A stretch of 37,738 bases of DNA from assembly GCA_012798435.1 (NCBI GenBank), contig JAAZNF010000093.1, positions 1 to 37,738 of the forward strand, in the 5' to 3' direction. The stretch comes from Myxococcales bacterium. Lineage in GTDB: Bacteria; Myxococcota; B64-G9. The notes under the pieces are model-generated. The model searched no databases. It was not told where the DNA came from and saw nothing but the letters and a program-made list of their open reading frames with translations. Positions 7,583-16,804 of the stretch are shown here, piece by piece (the stretch's first letter is position 1; each line of letters begins with the position of its first letter). The position numbers and the translations under genes were made by a program.

Positions 7583-8653
7583 ATGGCCTCACGGAATCGC
7601 CGACTTCCCTACTTGCTCGCGGCTTTTTTTCTGACCGGCGGCCTTGGAGGTTGCGTGACCGGCACCACCTCTTCGCTCCGGCCCGGGATGGTGACCGATG
7701 CCAAACGCAGCACCATCGGCAAGAAGATCATCCTGCGGGTGGATCCGCGCGAGTACCGCGAGGGCCACGCCATCGGCGAGGGCGCGGGGAAACGGCTCAG
7801 CCTGGGCCAGGACATGAAGAAGATCCTTCAGCAGGACCTGGCGGCGGCCTGGGCGCTCCCCGACTCGGTCATCGACGCCTTGCCGGGACAGACACCAGGG
7901 GAGCACCTGGTCACGCTGACCGTGGACTGGGTACACGTGGAATGGCCGGAAGGGATACCCATTATCGGCTCGCGAGCCACCGTCTCGGCCCAGGTCAGGG
8001 GCACGGTGACGGTGCAGCGGGTCGCGAGCGGCGAGGAGGTGTTCCGGCAGCAGTACGTGGGCGAGGCCGCCGACGACTTCATGGATTACCGCTACATCGC
8101 CAGCTTCCAACAGTGGCAGGGCGTGCTCGACCTCGCCTACCAGCGCTTCTTCAAGCAGATCGTCGAGGACAACCGGCTGACCGATCTCTTGCAGTCCTCA
8201 CCCGCCAAACCTCAACCGCAGGAAGAACCGCGACCGGTCGCGCCCAAGATCGGACCGGTGGTGGCGGTGTTCGACGTGGTCGATCGAGCCCGCAACCGCA
8301 ACCTGGACCAGGTCACGCGCTACCTCCAGACCGCGCTCACCCAGTCCCTCGGTTTCCGGGTCATTCCGCCCGATCAGATCCGCGCCCGCCTGGTCGAGGA
8401 GAAGAAGGGCACCTACAAGGAGTGCTACGACCAGTCCTGCCAGATCGAGCTGGGCAGGGCCCTGGCGGCGGAGAAGATGCTGGTCACCGAACTCCTCCAG
8501 GTCGGCGAAGAGTGCGTCATCACCGCAACCCTGTTCGACCTCAAGAGCGAAACCTCCGAGCGCGCCGCCAACGCCCGCACCGGCTGTTCCGACGCGGGGC
8601 TGCTGAACTCCATCGATCAGATCGTAAAGCAACTGGGAGCGGATTCTCGATAG
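7583..8653 (+). CDS. Two-domain lipoprotein with TolB-N/CsgG-like C-terminal domain
   Basis: A 356-residue lipoprotein with a clear signal peptide and Cys24 in GGLGGC. Residues about 45-205 form a first domain with beta-strands and a conserved-looking VDWVHVEW segment, not recognised. A Pro/Gln/Glu-rich linker (about 210-222) joins a second domain (about 224-350) whose pattern (VVAVFDVVDR, then YLQTALTQSLGFRVIPPDQIRARL, then CQIELGRALAAEKMLVTELLQVGEECVITATLFDLKSE) is like the nucleotide-free alpha/beta folds of TolB N-terminal and CsgG-type lipoproteins, common in myxobacteria. These act in the periplasm or at the outer membrane; no enzyme activity is implied. GGAGGAG lies five bases before the ATG. 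It is followed by a 194-base gap in which nothing was recognised. Confidence 0.8.
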   Translation: MASRNRRLPYLLAAFFLTGGLGGCVTGTTSSLRPGMVTDAKRSTIGKKIILRVDPREYREGHAIGEGAGKRLSLGQDMKKILQQDLAAAWALPDSVIDALPGQTPGEHLVTLTVDWVHVEWPEGIPIIGSRATVSAQVRGTVTVQRVASGEEVFRQQYVGEAADDFMDYRYIASFQQWQGVLDLAYQRFFKQIVEDNRLTDLLQSSPAKPQPQEEPRPVAPKIGPVVAVFDVVDRARNRNLDQVTRYLQTALTQSLGFRVIPPDQIRARLVEEKKGTYKECYDQSCQIELGRALAAEKMLVTELLQVGEECVITATLFDLKSETSERAANARTGCSDAGLLNSIDQIVKQLGADSR

Positions 8654-8847
8654 CATTCCGTACCAGCGCGCTTTCGAGCGCATCCCGATCGCGCGAGCTT
8701 TCGCGCCGGCCGCTTGGACCCCGCGGCCAACCGCGTGAAAGCAGGCGTACGCAGAAACGTGCGCTGCGTCACATACCCAGCCCGCATAAAAAACAAGGCT
8801 GGTTCCGTCCCGAATGAACGTACTCCTCTGCCCGAAAGGAGACCGGA

Positions 8848-11800
8848 ATGAGAACGCGATGGACCATGATCTCGATGTGCATGATGGCCGCGCTCTGGCT
8901 CACCGCCCTGCCCGTCCGGGCCGGCGACTTCGAACTCCGGCTTGCGGTGCCGAAGCCCGAGGTCACCCTGGACGAGCGCGGGTATGCCCACGTCCACATC
9001 CGCGGGTTCCTCAACCTCGGTCATGCGGGGGAGCCCGAGCTCCCGGTGGCTTCGTTGCAGGCGCTCATCCCGTCGGGCGAGCGGGTGGAATCGGTGACCT
9101 TGCTCCCGGCCGAACCCGTCGAGATCCCGGGTACGCATGCGGTGTACCCCAAGCAGGTACCCTGGCCACTCTCCAAGGGCGCGCCGCCTTTCACGCCGCC
9201 GGATGCGCGCATCTATGCCGCCGCGGCCACCTTTCCGCAGCGCCTGTTCTCCGCCGAGCCGGTGCAGTTCTTGCGCGGCTTCGCCATCCAACCCGTGACC
9301 CTGCGCCCGGTGGTCTACAACCCGGCCGCCAAGAAGCTCTACTACTTCCCGTCGCTGGCGGTGAGGGTGCGGACCGCGCCCGACCCCAAGAACGCGCTCC
9401 TTTCGGACCTGTACCGGGGCTTCGGGCGCGATTTCGAGGCCGTGCGGGCGCAGGTGCAAAACCCCGAGGCGCTCTCGAGCTACCCCGCTCGCGCCGAGGA
9501 TAGCAAGCTCGATTACCGCTACGTGGTCGTCACCAGCCAGGCGCTGGCGAGCTGCCCGGGGGCGAACAACCTCCAGGCGCTGCTAACCGAAAAGCAAGGT
9601 CGCGGCATCACTACCTTCATCAAGACCATGGAGGAGATCCGCACCGGCTACAGCGGCGCGGACGACGCCGCCAAGGTGCGGGCCTTCCTGCTGGACATGT
9701 ATCAGAACGCCGGGGCCGACTTCGCGCTCCTGGCCGGAGACGCCGACCTGCAAAACGTCGGCGGCGAGACCCAGGCCCCCATCGTGCCCGTGCGCGGGCT
9801 GTGCTGCTACCTGGACAGCTACACCGGCGACACCAACATCCCCTCGGATCTCTACTACGCAGCGCTGGACGGCACCTTCAACGACGACGGCGACGGCTGC
9901 TGGGGCGAGCAGACCGACGGGACCGATCTTCTGGCCGAGCTGTGGGTGGGCCGCGTGCCGGCGGACAACTGCACCGAGATCGCCAACTTCGTGCAGAAGA
10001 CGCTCAACTACCGCGCCGCCAGCGGCGACTGGCTGCGCAAGACCTACATGGTCGGCGAGTGGCTGTGGGACTACTACCCGGGCAACAACTTCGGCTACGA
10101 CTTCCTCAAGGACGTCCACTATTCCTCGACCACCGACGGCTACGACACCAAGGGCTTCTCCGAAAGCACCTTCTACCAGGTCACGGTGATGGACGATCAG
10201 TTCGAGGACGGGCCCAACTGCTCGGGCCAGCCCAGCCCGTGCTGGTCGGCCCAGGAGATGCTGGCGGTGCTGAACGGCGGCAACCACATCATCAACCACC
10301 TGGGGCATTCCTACACCGACTACAACATGCGCCTGTACTGCAACGACCTGGCCTCCCTCACCAACACCCTGCCCTTCTTCGAGTACTCCCAGGGCTGCTA
10401 CCCCGGCGCCTTCGACAACCGCGACGACCAGGGCGGCGTGATGAGCCAGGACTCGTTCTCGGAGTACATGGTGCTGGGCACGCGCGGGGCGTTCGCGGCC
10501 ATGCTCAACACCCGCTACGGCCTGGGCTGGTACTCGAACTACGAGCATCGCTACTTCTGGGACGCGGCCTTCCGGGAGAACAAGGCCCAGATCGGCGAGA
10601 TGCACGCCTACTCGCAGGCCAAGATGAGCCCGGTGATCTGGACCGACACCGGGGTACAATGGGTGTACTACGTGGCCAACATCTTCGGTGATCCCGAGGT
10701 CACCATCCACGGCATCCTGCCGCTCCAGGGCCCGTTCCTCAACTTCCAGAGCCGGGAGATCACCTCGGACGGCACCACCCCGGCCGTGCCCGGCCCCGGC
10801 CGGCACATCGTCATGCCCATCACCCTGAGAAACATCGGCACCGCGAACGCCACCGGCATCGTGGCCACGCTCACCACCTCGAGCCCCCAGGCCACCATCA
10901 CCCAGGCGAACCCGACCTTCGCCACCATCGCGGCCGGCGCCAGCGGGCGCTCCACCACCCACGCCGCCTTCGACATCTCGAACGCGGCGGCCGACGGCGC
11001 CGTGCTCGACTTCTCGCTGGCCTGGACCGCGGCGGGCGGGTACTCCGGCACGGTGCGCTTCTCGGTGAGCGTCCAGCGGGCGCGCATCGTCTACCTGGCC
11101 CACACCGTGGACGACTCGGCCGGCGGTTGCGACACCGACGGGGTGGCCGACGCCGGCGAGCCGGCGGTGTTCGCCGTCACCCTCCAGAACCAGGGCAGCG
11201 CCGCGGCCAGCAACGTGGTGGCGAACCTCACCGCCTCGAACTGCAGCATCACCGGGCCGGCCAACGTCGGCGCCATCCCCGCCGGCGGCACCGCCCAGGC
11301 GAGCTTCACCGTGACTCCCGGCGGGAGCATCGCCTGTCCCGCGCTCGCCTGGCCCTTCTCGCTCAGCATCCAGGCTGCGGAGCTTCCCCAACCGGACACA
11401 TCAAGTTTCGCCACGGACCTCAACGCCGACATCCAGCAGTCGCTCTTTGGGGACGACATGGAGGGCAGCACGCCGAACGGCTGGACGCACTCGGCCTCCA
11501 TCGGAGCCGACGACTGGGCCAAGGCGAACACCTCCTATCACTCGCCCAGCCGCGCCTGGTTCTGCTCGGATCCGGGCACCAAGTCGGAGAAGTTCCTGAT
11601 GACCCCGGCCTTCTCCATCGGCGGCAACACCCAAATGTCCTTCTGGCACCGCATGGAGAGCGAGGCCAACTACGACGGCGGGGTACTGGAGATCTCCGTC
11701 AACGGCGGTGCCTTCCAGGATCTCGGCTCGGTCATCACCCAGGGCGGCTACAACGACACCGTCGATCCGTCTACGGATTCCACCCTGGTCGGCCGTCCGG

Positions 11801-13530
11801 TCTGGGCCGGCACCGTCGCCTGGCAAGAGGTGCGGGCCGACCTCTCTTCCTTCGGCCCGGCCAGCGTGGTCATCCGCTTCCGCTTCGCCAGTGACTCCTA
11901 CGTGGCTGGCAGTGGCTGGTGGATCGACGACTTCTCCATCGACACCCGGAGCGCCAGCTGCCAGCAGCAGAGCTGCAACCAGGCGCCGGTGGTGAACGCC
12001 GGTGCGGATCAAAACGTCCAGAGCGGCACGCAAGTCCGCCTCTCGGGCAACGCCAGCGATCCCGGTGGCCTGCCGCTCACCATCACCTGGAGCCAGACCG
12101 CCGGCCCCGTGGTCACCCTGAGCGACACGCACTCGCTGAGCCCGACTTTCACCGCGCCAGCGGTGAGCAATTCCGCGACGCTCACCTTCCTTCTTACCGC
12201 CAGCAACGGCCAGACCCAGGCCAGCGACAGCGTGAATGTCACCGTGTGGAACTGCAGCGACAACGAGCCGTGCACCAACGACAGCTTCACCGGCAGCGGT
12301 TGCAATCACGCGCCGCTCGCCGACTGCACCGCCTGCGGCGCGGGCGGCGCCTGCATGAGCGGCGTCTGCCAGGCCAGCGGCCCGGTAGTGTGCGACGACG
12401 GCAACGCCTGCACCCGCAGCGACACCTGCCAGAACGGCCAGTGCGTCGGCGCCGAGCCGGTGGCGTGTCAGCCGCTAGACGCCTGCCACGACGCGGGCAC
12501 CTGCGATCCGTCGAACGGCGCCTGCTCCAACCCGCCCAAACCCAACGGGAGCCCCTGCGATGACGGCAACGCCTGCTCCGTGAATGACGCTTGCCGCTCC
12601 GGCGTGTGCGTCCCTGGAGAGCCGGTCACCTGTCCGGCGGCCGACGATTGCCACCAGAACGGCAGCTGCGACCCCCAGACCGGCCAGTGCTCGAACCCCG
12701 AGAAGCCCAACGGCACGCCGTGCGATGATCACAGCGTGTGCACCGAGAATGACGAGTGCCGCTCCGGGGTTTGCACCGGCGGCAGCACCGTGACTTGCAC
12801 TCCGCCCGATGCTTGCCATGGCGCGGTGTGCAATCCGCAGAGCGGCGGCTGCGAGTTCCCGCTGCTCGACGACGGCACCCCGTGCGACGACGGCGATGCT
12901 TGCACTCAGAACGACGCATGCCAGGCCGGCGCCTGTACGTCGGGAGCGCAGAAGGTATGCGAGGCGCAGGATTCCTGCCACGAGGCCGGCACCTGCGACC
13001 CGCAGACCGGCGAGTGCTCGAATCCTGTCAAGGCCGACGGCGCCGAGTGTGACGACGGCGACGGCTGCACCCAGGGCGACACCTGCCGGGCCGGCGCCTG
13101 CACCGCCGGCGAGCCGGTGACCTGCCAGGCGCAGGATGCCTGCCACGAGGCCGGGAACTGCGACCCGCTGACCGGGTCCTGCTCGAACCCGGCCAAGGCC
13201 GACGGCAGCGCCTGCGACGACGGCGACGCCTGCACCCGGACCGACGCCTGCCAGGCCGGCGTGTGCACCGGCGCCGATCCCGTGACCTGCCAGCCGCCCG
13301 ACGAATGCCACCAGGCCGCCTGCAACAGCGGAAGCGGCGCGTGCGACGTCACCACCAAAGCCGACGGGACCGCCTGCAGCCGGGGGACGTGCCAGAACGG
13401 CGTGTGCACCGAGGAGTCTTCGTCAGGGTCGGGCTGCGGCTGCGCCACCGGCGCCTCCTCTCCCGCCGGGGTTTGGCTGCTTCTCCTGCCGCTGTTCTCG
13501 CTGCGCCGGCGCCGCGCCGCGGGCCGCTAG
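8848..13530 (+). CDS. Gingipain-type (C25) cysteine protease with CBM-like, Ig-like and Cys-rich repeats and MYXO-CTERM tail
   Basis: A 1560-residue exported protease with a signal peptide (cleavage near AGD, residues 25-27). The C25 peptidase domain follows an N-terminal propeptide-like region (about 28-215). Catalytic candidates are His487 in INHLGHS and Cys517 in YSQGCYPGAF; the SDLYYAALDGTFNDDGDG segment typical of the family is at about 333-350. After it come two Ig-like/CARDB-like domains (about 640-860), a MAM/CBM-like beta sandwich ending at WWIDDFSI (about 868-1032), a PKD/cadherin-like domain (about 1040-1130), six Cys-rich repeats (1182-1510) and a MYXO-CTERM tail (GSGCGC, then hydrophobic, then RRRR). 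The AAAGGAG ribosome site is six to seven bases from the ATG. Role: a surface-anchored or released endopeptidase, with substrate unknown. Confidence 0.92.
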   Translation: MRTRWTMISMCMMAALWLTALPVRAGDFELRLAVPKPEVTLDERGYAHVHIRGFLNLGHAGEPELPVASLQALIPSGERVESVTLLPAEPVEIPGTHAVYPKQVPWPLSKGAPPFTPPDARIYAAAATFPQRLFSAEPVQFLRGFAIQPVTLRPVVYNPAAKKLYYFPSLAVRVRTAPDPKNALLSDLYRGFGRDFEAVRAQVQNPEALSSYPARAEDSKLDYRYVVVTSQALASCPGANNLQALLTEKQGRGITTFIKTMEEIRTGYSGADDAAKVRAFLLDMYQNAGADFALLAGDADLQNVGGETQAPIVPVRGLCCYLDSYTGDTNIPSDLYYAALDGTFNDDGDGCWGEQTDGTDLLAELWVGRVPADNCTEIANFVQKTLNYRAASGDWLRKTYMVGEWLWDYYPGNNFGYDFLKDVHYSSTTDGYDTKGFSESTFYQVTVMDDQFEDGPNCSGQPSPCWSAQEMLAVLNGGNHIINHLGHSYTDYNMRLYCNDLASLTNTLPFFEYSQGCYPGAFDNRDDQGGVMSQDSFSEYMVLGTRGAFAAMLNTRYGLGWYSNYEHRYFWDAAFRENKAQIGEMHAYSQAKMSPVIWTDTGVQWVYYVANIFGDPEVTIHGILPLQGPFLNFQSREITSDGTTPAVPGPGRHIVMPITLRNIGTANATGIVATLTTSSPQATITQANPTFATIAAGASGRSTTHAAFDISNAAADGAVLDFSLAWTAAGGYSGTVRFSVSVQRARIVYLAHTVDDSAGGCDTDGVADAGEPAVFAVTLQNQGSAAASNVVANLTASNCSITGPANVGAIPAGGTAQASFTVTPGGSIACPALAWPFSLSIQAAELPQPDTSSFATDLNADIQQSLFGDDMEGSTPNGWTHSASIGADDWAKANTSYHSPSRAWFCSDPGTKSEKFLMTPAFSIGGNTQMSFWHRMESEANYDGGVLEISVNGGAFQDLGSVITQGGYNDTVDPSTDSTLVGRPVWAGTVAWQEVRADLSSFGPASVVIRFRFASDSYVAGSGWWIDDFSIDTRSASCQQQSCNQAPVVNAGADQNVQSGTQVRLSGNASDPGGLPLTITWSQTAGPVVTLSDTHSLSPTFTAPAVSNSATLTFLLTASNGQTQASDSVNVTVWNCSDNEPCTNDSFTGSGCNHAPLADCTACGAGGACMSGVCQASGPVVCDDGNACTRSDTCQNGQCVGAEPVACQPLDACHDAGTCDPSNGACSNPPKPNGSPCDDGNACSVNDACRSGVCVPGEPVTCPAADDCHQNGSCDPQTGQCSNPEKPNGTPCDDHSVCTENDECRSGVCTGGSTVTCTPPDACHGAVCNPQSGGCEFPLLDDGTPCDDGDACTQNDACQAGACTSGAQKVCEAQDSCHEAGTCDPQTGECSNPVKADGAECDDGDGCTQGDTCRAGACTAGEPVTCQAQDACHEAGNCDPLTGSCSNPAKADGSACDDGDACTRTDACQAGVCTGADPVTCQPPDECHQAACNSGSGACDVTTKADGTACSRGTCQNGVCTEESSSGSGCGCATGASSPAGVWLLLLPLFSLRRRRAAGR
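12391..13377 (+). repeat. Six tandem Cys-rich repeats (54-55 residues, 162-165 bp)
   Basis: Units begin at 12391, 12556, 12721, 12883, 13048 and 13213, giving steps of 165, 165, 162, 165 and 165 bases. Each encodes CDDG.AC...D.C..G.C followed by a P-V-x-C...D-x-CH...G-x-CDP...G-x-CSNP..-x-(D/N)G segment. The last unit ends near 13377. DNA identity is only moderate, so these are old duplications kept by selection on the protein. Confidence 0.85.
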
Positions 13531-13583
13531 GCGCTCTCGCTCGCCTGCCGCCAACGGGTATTCTCCTCACCCTCATGTCGAGT

Positions 13584-13625
13584 GCGTCTGGCTGCGGGGC
13601 CACCAGAGCCAGCGCAGCCAGACGC
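13584..13625. repeat. Perfect 13-base inverted repeat, 16-base loop, after the C25 protease gene
   Basis: GCGTCTGGCTGCG at 13584-13596 is exactly mirrored by CGCAGCCAGACGC at 13613-13625. RNA from either strand would form a strong stem-loop. It lies 53 bases after the stop of the protease gene, where a terminator is expected, but no run of U follows, so a canonical intrinsic terminator is not shown. It may be an mRNA 3'-end stabiliser or a factor-dependent site. Confidence 0.65.
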
Positions 13626-13722
13626 AGAATGGAAACCCGCTGTCTGACCCATGAGCCACCATAGCCTGCACGGGTGATTGCGCGCTTGGGTCGCGGCCAG
13701 CGGCTATGCTAGCCTGCAATGG

Positions 13723-14718
13723 ATGCGACGAGTCGCTTTCTTTCTGGTCTGGGTGGCGAGCGCCACCCTTTTAGGCTGTCACGAGACCCGTCCGGCTGCA
13801 TCCCCGGCCGCGCCGAGCCCCACCGTTCGGACTGGCGGGGATGGATCCGCTCCGGACGTGACGAGGCACCTCTTGCGGGTCCTGCGTTGGGCCACCGCAC
13901 CCTGCGGCGCGGGGCAATCGTGCGAGACGTGGAGCGGCCTGGGGGGAAGAAAGGCGCTCGCCCCGGACGATCCGCTCTACCGCAGGCACGTCCGCCTGTT
14001 CAGCCGGGGCTGCGGCCTTTCCGCTGAACCGGCGCCGGCGGTGCCGCTGGGAAAACTCGTCCCATGGGACATCGACGCAGACGGCCGGAGCGAGCTGGTC
14101 TTCGCCGGCGGTTGCTCGCCGGAACCGTACTTCGTGATCCTCGCGGGCGGCCCGGAGTCCTTCACGCTGTGGAAGGAGTTTTCGGCGCGCCTGCTTTCAA
14201 TCGAGCATCGCGATGGCCGGCTGATCTTCGCCGCCTCGCAAGAAGGCTACGGCGTCGAACGGGACAGCGGACTCATCGTGTGGGATTGTCCACCTCGCGC
14301 CCCCGATCGTTGCACGGAGATTGCGTTCCGCTGGGCCGGAGAGCTGTCCGGCGATCTTCCCGCGCGTGCCATCCGGCCCTGCGCCGTCGTCCGGGACGAC
14401 GCGCTCCGTACCTCCCCGGCCGTTGACGACACTCCCGAGGAGAGCGGCATGGGGTTCGACTGGCCCGGCAACCTGTATCAGACGCTGGCCGCCGGATCGG
14501 AAGGCTTTGCGCTCGCCGAGGTGCAAGACAAAGAGGGCCGGGCCTGGTCGCTCCTGGCGTTCGGCGCGCCCCCGGCCGCGGAAAACCTCATCGCATCCGT
14601 GCTCCGGCCGTTCCTGGCGCGCCGGCCGGGCACGCCAGCGGCGGGGAGCCGCGCGGAGTGGATGCTGGGGTGGCTGCCGTCCGAGGCGCTGCGTTGCGAT
14701 CCCGCTCTCAATCCATGA
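13723..14718 (+). CDS. Lipoprotein of unknown function
   Basis: A 331-residue lipoprotein from the ATG at 13723, with a signal peptide ending in LLGC (Cys19) and a Pro/Ala/Ser linker. Residues about 45-330 are not recognised. A short WDIDADGRSELVFAGG segment resembles the Asp-rich loop of FG-GAP/VCBS repeats, but a single copy does not prove a propeller. Five or more cysteines suggest disulfides in the periplasm. There is no convincing ribosome site before 13723; the frame is open from a TTG at 13678, so the true start is uncertain. Its stop overlaps the 3' end of the convergent module lipoprotein by 11 bases. Confidence 0.7.
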   Translation: MRRVAFFLVWVASATLLGCHETRPAASPAAPSPTVRTGGDGSAPDVTRHLLRVLRWATAPCGAGQSCETWSGLGGRKALAPDDPLYRRHVRLFSRGCGLSAEPAPAVPLGKLVPWDIDADGRSELVFAGGCSPEPYFVILAGGPESFTLWKEFSARLLSIEHRDGRLIFAASQEGYGVERDSGLIVWDCPPRAPDRCTEIAFRWAGELSGDLPARAIRPCAVVRDDALRTSPAVDDTPEESGMGFDWPGNLYQTLAAGSEGFALAEVQDKEGRAWSLLAFGAPPAAENLIASVLRPFLARRPGTPAAGSRAEWMLGWLPSEALRCDPALNP

Positions 14719-16768
14719 AGGTAAAACCGGACTTCACCTGCTCCGAAGGAATCGCCTGACTGTTGCGCTCACGGCTGATGATCAAGGCGTAGAAGGTCCG
14801 GTCGCGCATCAGGAAGTACGCGTCCACGCCGCCGATGAACCTCCACGACAGGTGTTGGGCGGGCAGGCCGCCCAGGATGCTGGCCTCGCGCCTGGGCTCT
14901 CCGAACTTCGTCTCGCGCAATTTCTCGCGCAGGATCTTCTGAATGAAATCCATGAACCAGGTCTCGTCCTGGCCCACCTGCAAGGCGCACAGACCGAGCA
15001 CCAGCACCGCCTGGCCCTGGTGCTCCCAGGTATACAGCGCGCCGATGGAACCGATGCCGGCGGGCGTCTTGTCGGAGAAGGACCACTCCGCCGACGGCGG
15101 CGAAAAGGAGAACCCGAAGCGCCGCTCGCGAAGCATGCGCCCGACCCGTTCGTTGGGAACAAGGCCCGCTGGATCCAGTGTAAAACCCGCGAACACGGCC
15201 TTCACGGCGTCCTCGGCGGCGGCCACGTTGTCGGGCATGCCCCACACGTGGATCTGGTAGGCGCGATCGCCGGACACCGCCGTGGCCACGCGGTAGCGGA
15301 GGCGTAAACCGTCGCGATCGATGACGCCCTCCGCGAGACGGCCGGAGACCGTGCCAAACTGGATGGGGGTGGACTTCGGCTTCACCTTATCGAACAGACC
15401 CTCCACCACCACCTTGTGGTACACCGCGGGCTGGCTACCCAGGCTGGGCTCCCCCACCACCAGCCCGAACAACCCCAGGGCGGGCTCCTCGAAGTAAAGA
15501 CAGGCCACCGAGTTGATCCGCCGGGCGTCCTCGCCGACCATGATGCGCCAGTTGCCGCGGGGCTTCTTCCAGGTGAAGCGGTTTTCGAAGTCGAGATAGG
15601 CGCCCCGGCGCAGCGCGAAGGTGGCCCCGATCTGATTTTGCGTGTCGGGCCCGGCCTCCAGCTCGGCCTGCAGCGCGGCGGCCTCCTCGGCCGACATGAA
15701 ACGCAGGTAGCCCAGCGCCTCGGGGACGAGTTGCTGCAGGCGTTCGGCGTGGCCGGCCATGGACCAGGCCAGCACCTGCATGCACACGTCGCCCTCGAAA
15801 CGTATAGCGTGCCAGTACTCCATGGCGGGCTCGGCCTGGGTGCGAAAGCGCGTGAACTCGAGCGGCTGGCCCGCCAGCGAGCCCTTCCACGTTCCCAGCG
15901 GCGAGGACACTCCGACGTTCTTCATGGTGTCCTTGGCGATCTTGGCGGCGAAGGCCTTGCGGTCCACGCCCGATGCTCGTTCGAAGATGAGGATGAAGTA
16001 CACCCCCTCCCGGTTGGCCACCAGGCCCACCTCGGCGCTGCTGTTCATCTGGGAGAGCTCGGTGCCGATGGCCAGGCGGAATGCGCCGGCGGGCTGGACC
16101 CGCAACCGGTACGAGGCGCTCTCGAACACGCCGTTCTTCACCCGCCAGCCCACGCCGGTGGTGTCCGGGGTGGCGCGCGCGCCGGTGCGGCCGCGCACCT
16201 CTCCGGGCAACAGCCGGAAGGCGTCGAAGAAGGGCCCGAAGGCGGCGCCCGCGGCGTCAGTGGCCGAGGCCATACCCCAGGCCATGAGCTGGTAGGCGTG
16301 GCCGCCGTTTAAAAAGAGCAGGCACTGGAAGCGCGCGCGCATGCCGTTGGTGATCCCGGTGACGGAAAAACGCAACGCGCTCTTTTGCTGAAACTGGACC
16401 TCTTCCATTTCTCCCGCCTGTTTGTCCTCCAGCGGCATGTTGTCCACGAGCAGCTTTCCAAAGGCGCGCAGGTCTGCCTCGGGCGCCGGCTCCACGATCA
16501 CCACGCCGAAGATGCCATTCAGGCTCATGGCGCCGGCAGAGGCGTCCGGGACGATCTTCTGGACCTCGCTCTCCTTGAGGACGCGCCAGCCCGGCCCGGG
16601 ATGGGAGAGTGAAAAGCGATAGTCCTCGTCGACGTGCACCGAGCCGTCCGCCTGCACGGCACCCGGCTCCTTCGCCCGCTCCGGCGCCGGCCCTTCTTCC
16701 GGCGCCTCTTTCTTGCACGCGGCCAGAAGACACAACCCGACAAGGATGGCAAACTGCCGGTATCTCAT
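14708..16768 (-). CDS. Lipoprotein built of four repeated PsbP/DcrB-like modules
   Basis: A 686-residue lipoprotein (lipobox LLAAC, Cys18) with a short Glu/Pro/Ala linker. The rest reads as four degenerate modules of about 145 residues: roughly 48-195, 212-355, 385-535 and 548-686. Each opens with an F/Y-x-F/L strand, then a Trp or Phe, has a middle strand with VV-like hydrophobics, and closes with a strand such as AYQLMAWGM, CMQVLAWSM, AYQIHVWGM or FYALIISRE before a final helix. This pattern resembles PsbP/DcrB-type domains, which occur in exported lipoproteins; the assignment is by eye. No enzyme motif was seen. The start at 16768 has AAAGGTGG six bases upstream. It begins 36 bases after the stop of the membrane protein at 16805 and may be co-transcribed with it. 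Confidence 0.8.
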   Translation of the reverse strand: MRYRQFAILVGLCLLAACKKEAPEEGPAPERAKEPGAVQADGSVHVDEDYRFSLSHPGPGWRVLKESEVQKIVPDASAGAMSLNGIFGVVIVEPAPEADLRAFGKLLVDNMPLEDKQAGEMEEVQFQQKSALRFSVTGITNGMRARFQCLLFLNGGHAYQLMAWGMASATDAAGAAFGPFFDAFRLLPGEVRGRTGARATPDTTGVGWRVKNGVFESASYRLRVQPAGAFRLAIGTELSQMNSSAEVGLVANREGVYFILIFERASGVDRKAFAAKIAKDTMKNVGVSSPLGTWKGSLAGQPLEFTRFRTQAEPAMEYWHAIRFEGDVCMQVLAWSMAGHAERLQQLVPEALGYLRFMSAEEAAALQAELEAGPDTQNQIGATFALRRGAYLDFENRFTWKKPRGNWRIMVGEDARRINSVACLYFEEPALGLFGLVVGEPSLGSQPAVYHKVVVEGLFDKVKPKSTPIQFGTVSGRLAEGVIDRDGLRLRYRVATAVSGDRAYQIHVWGMPDNVAAAEDAVKAVFAGFTLDPAGLVPNERVGRMLRERRFGFSFSPPSAEWSFSDKTPAGIGSIGALYTWEHQGQAVLVLGLCALQVGQDETWFMDFIQKILREKLRETKFGEPRREASILGGLPAQHLSWRFIGGVDAYFLMRDRTFYALIISRERNSQAIPSEQVKSGFTFMD

Positions 16769-16804
16769 GTCAGGACCACCTTTCTGCGGTTCAGCCGCAT
16801 GACT

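Noticed and set aside
8654-8847. 194-base gap before the C25 protease gene as a possible gene remnant
   Set aside because: Translation in six frames by eye gave nothing protein-like, unlike the gap at 7363-7475.
9583-11391. Long open frame (602 residues) on the minus strand inside the C25 protease gene
   Set aside because: It is antisense to a well-supported gene with catalytic motifs, and its sequence is rich in Gly/Ala/Val/Arg as expected from GC-rich antisense codons. No family pattern was seen.
12391-13377. Regular 165-base repeats as a possible CRISPR array
   Set aside because: Repeats are in frame inside a large gene, lack short identical repeats and spacers, and encode Cys-rich modules.
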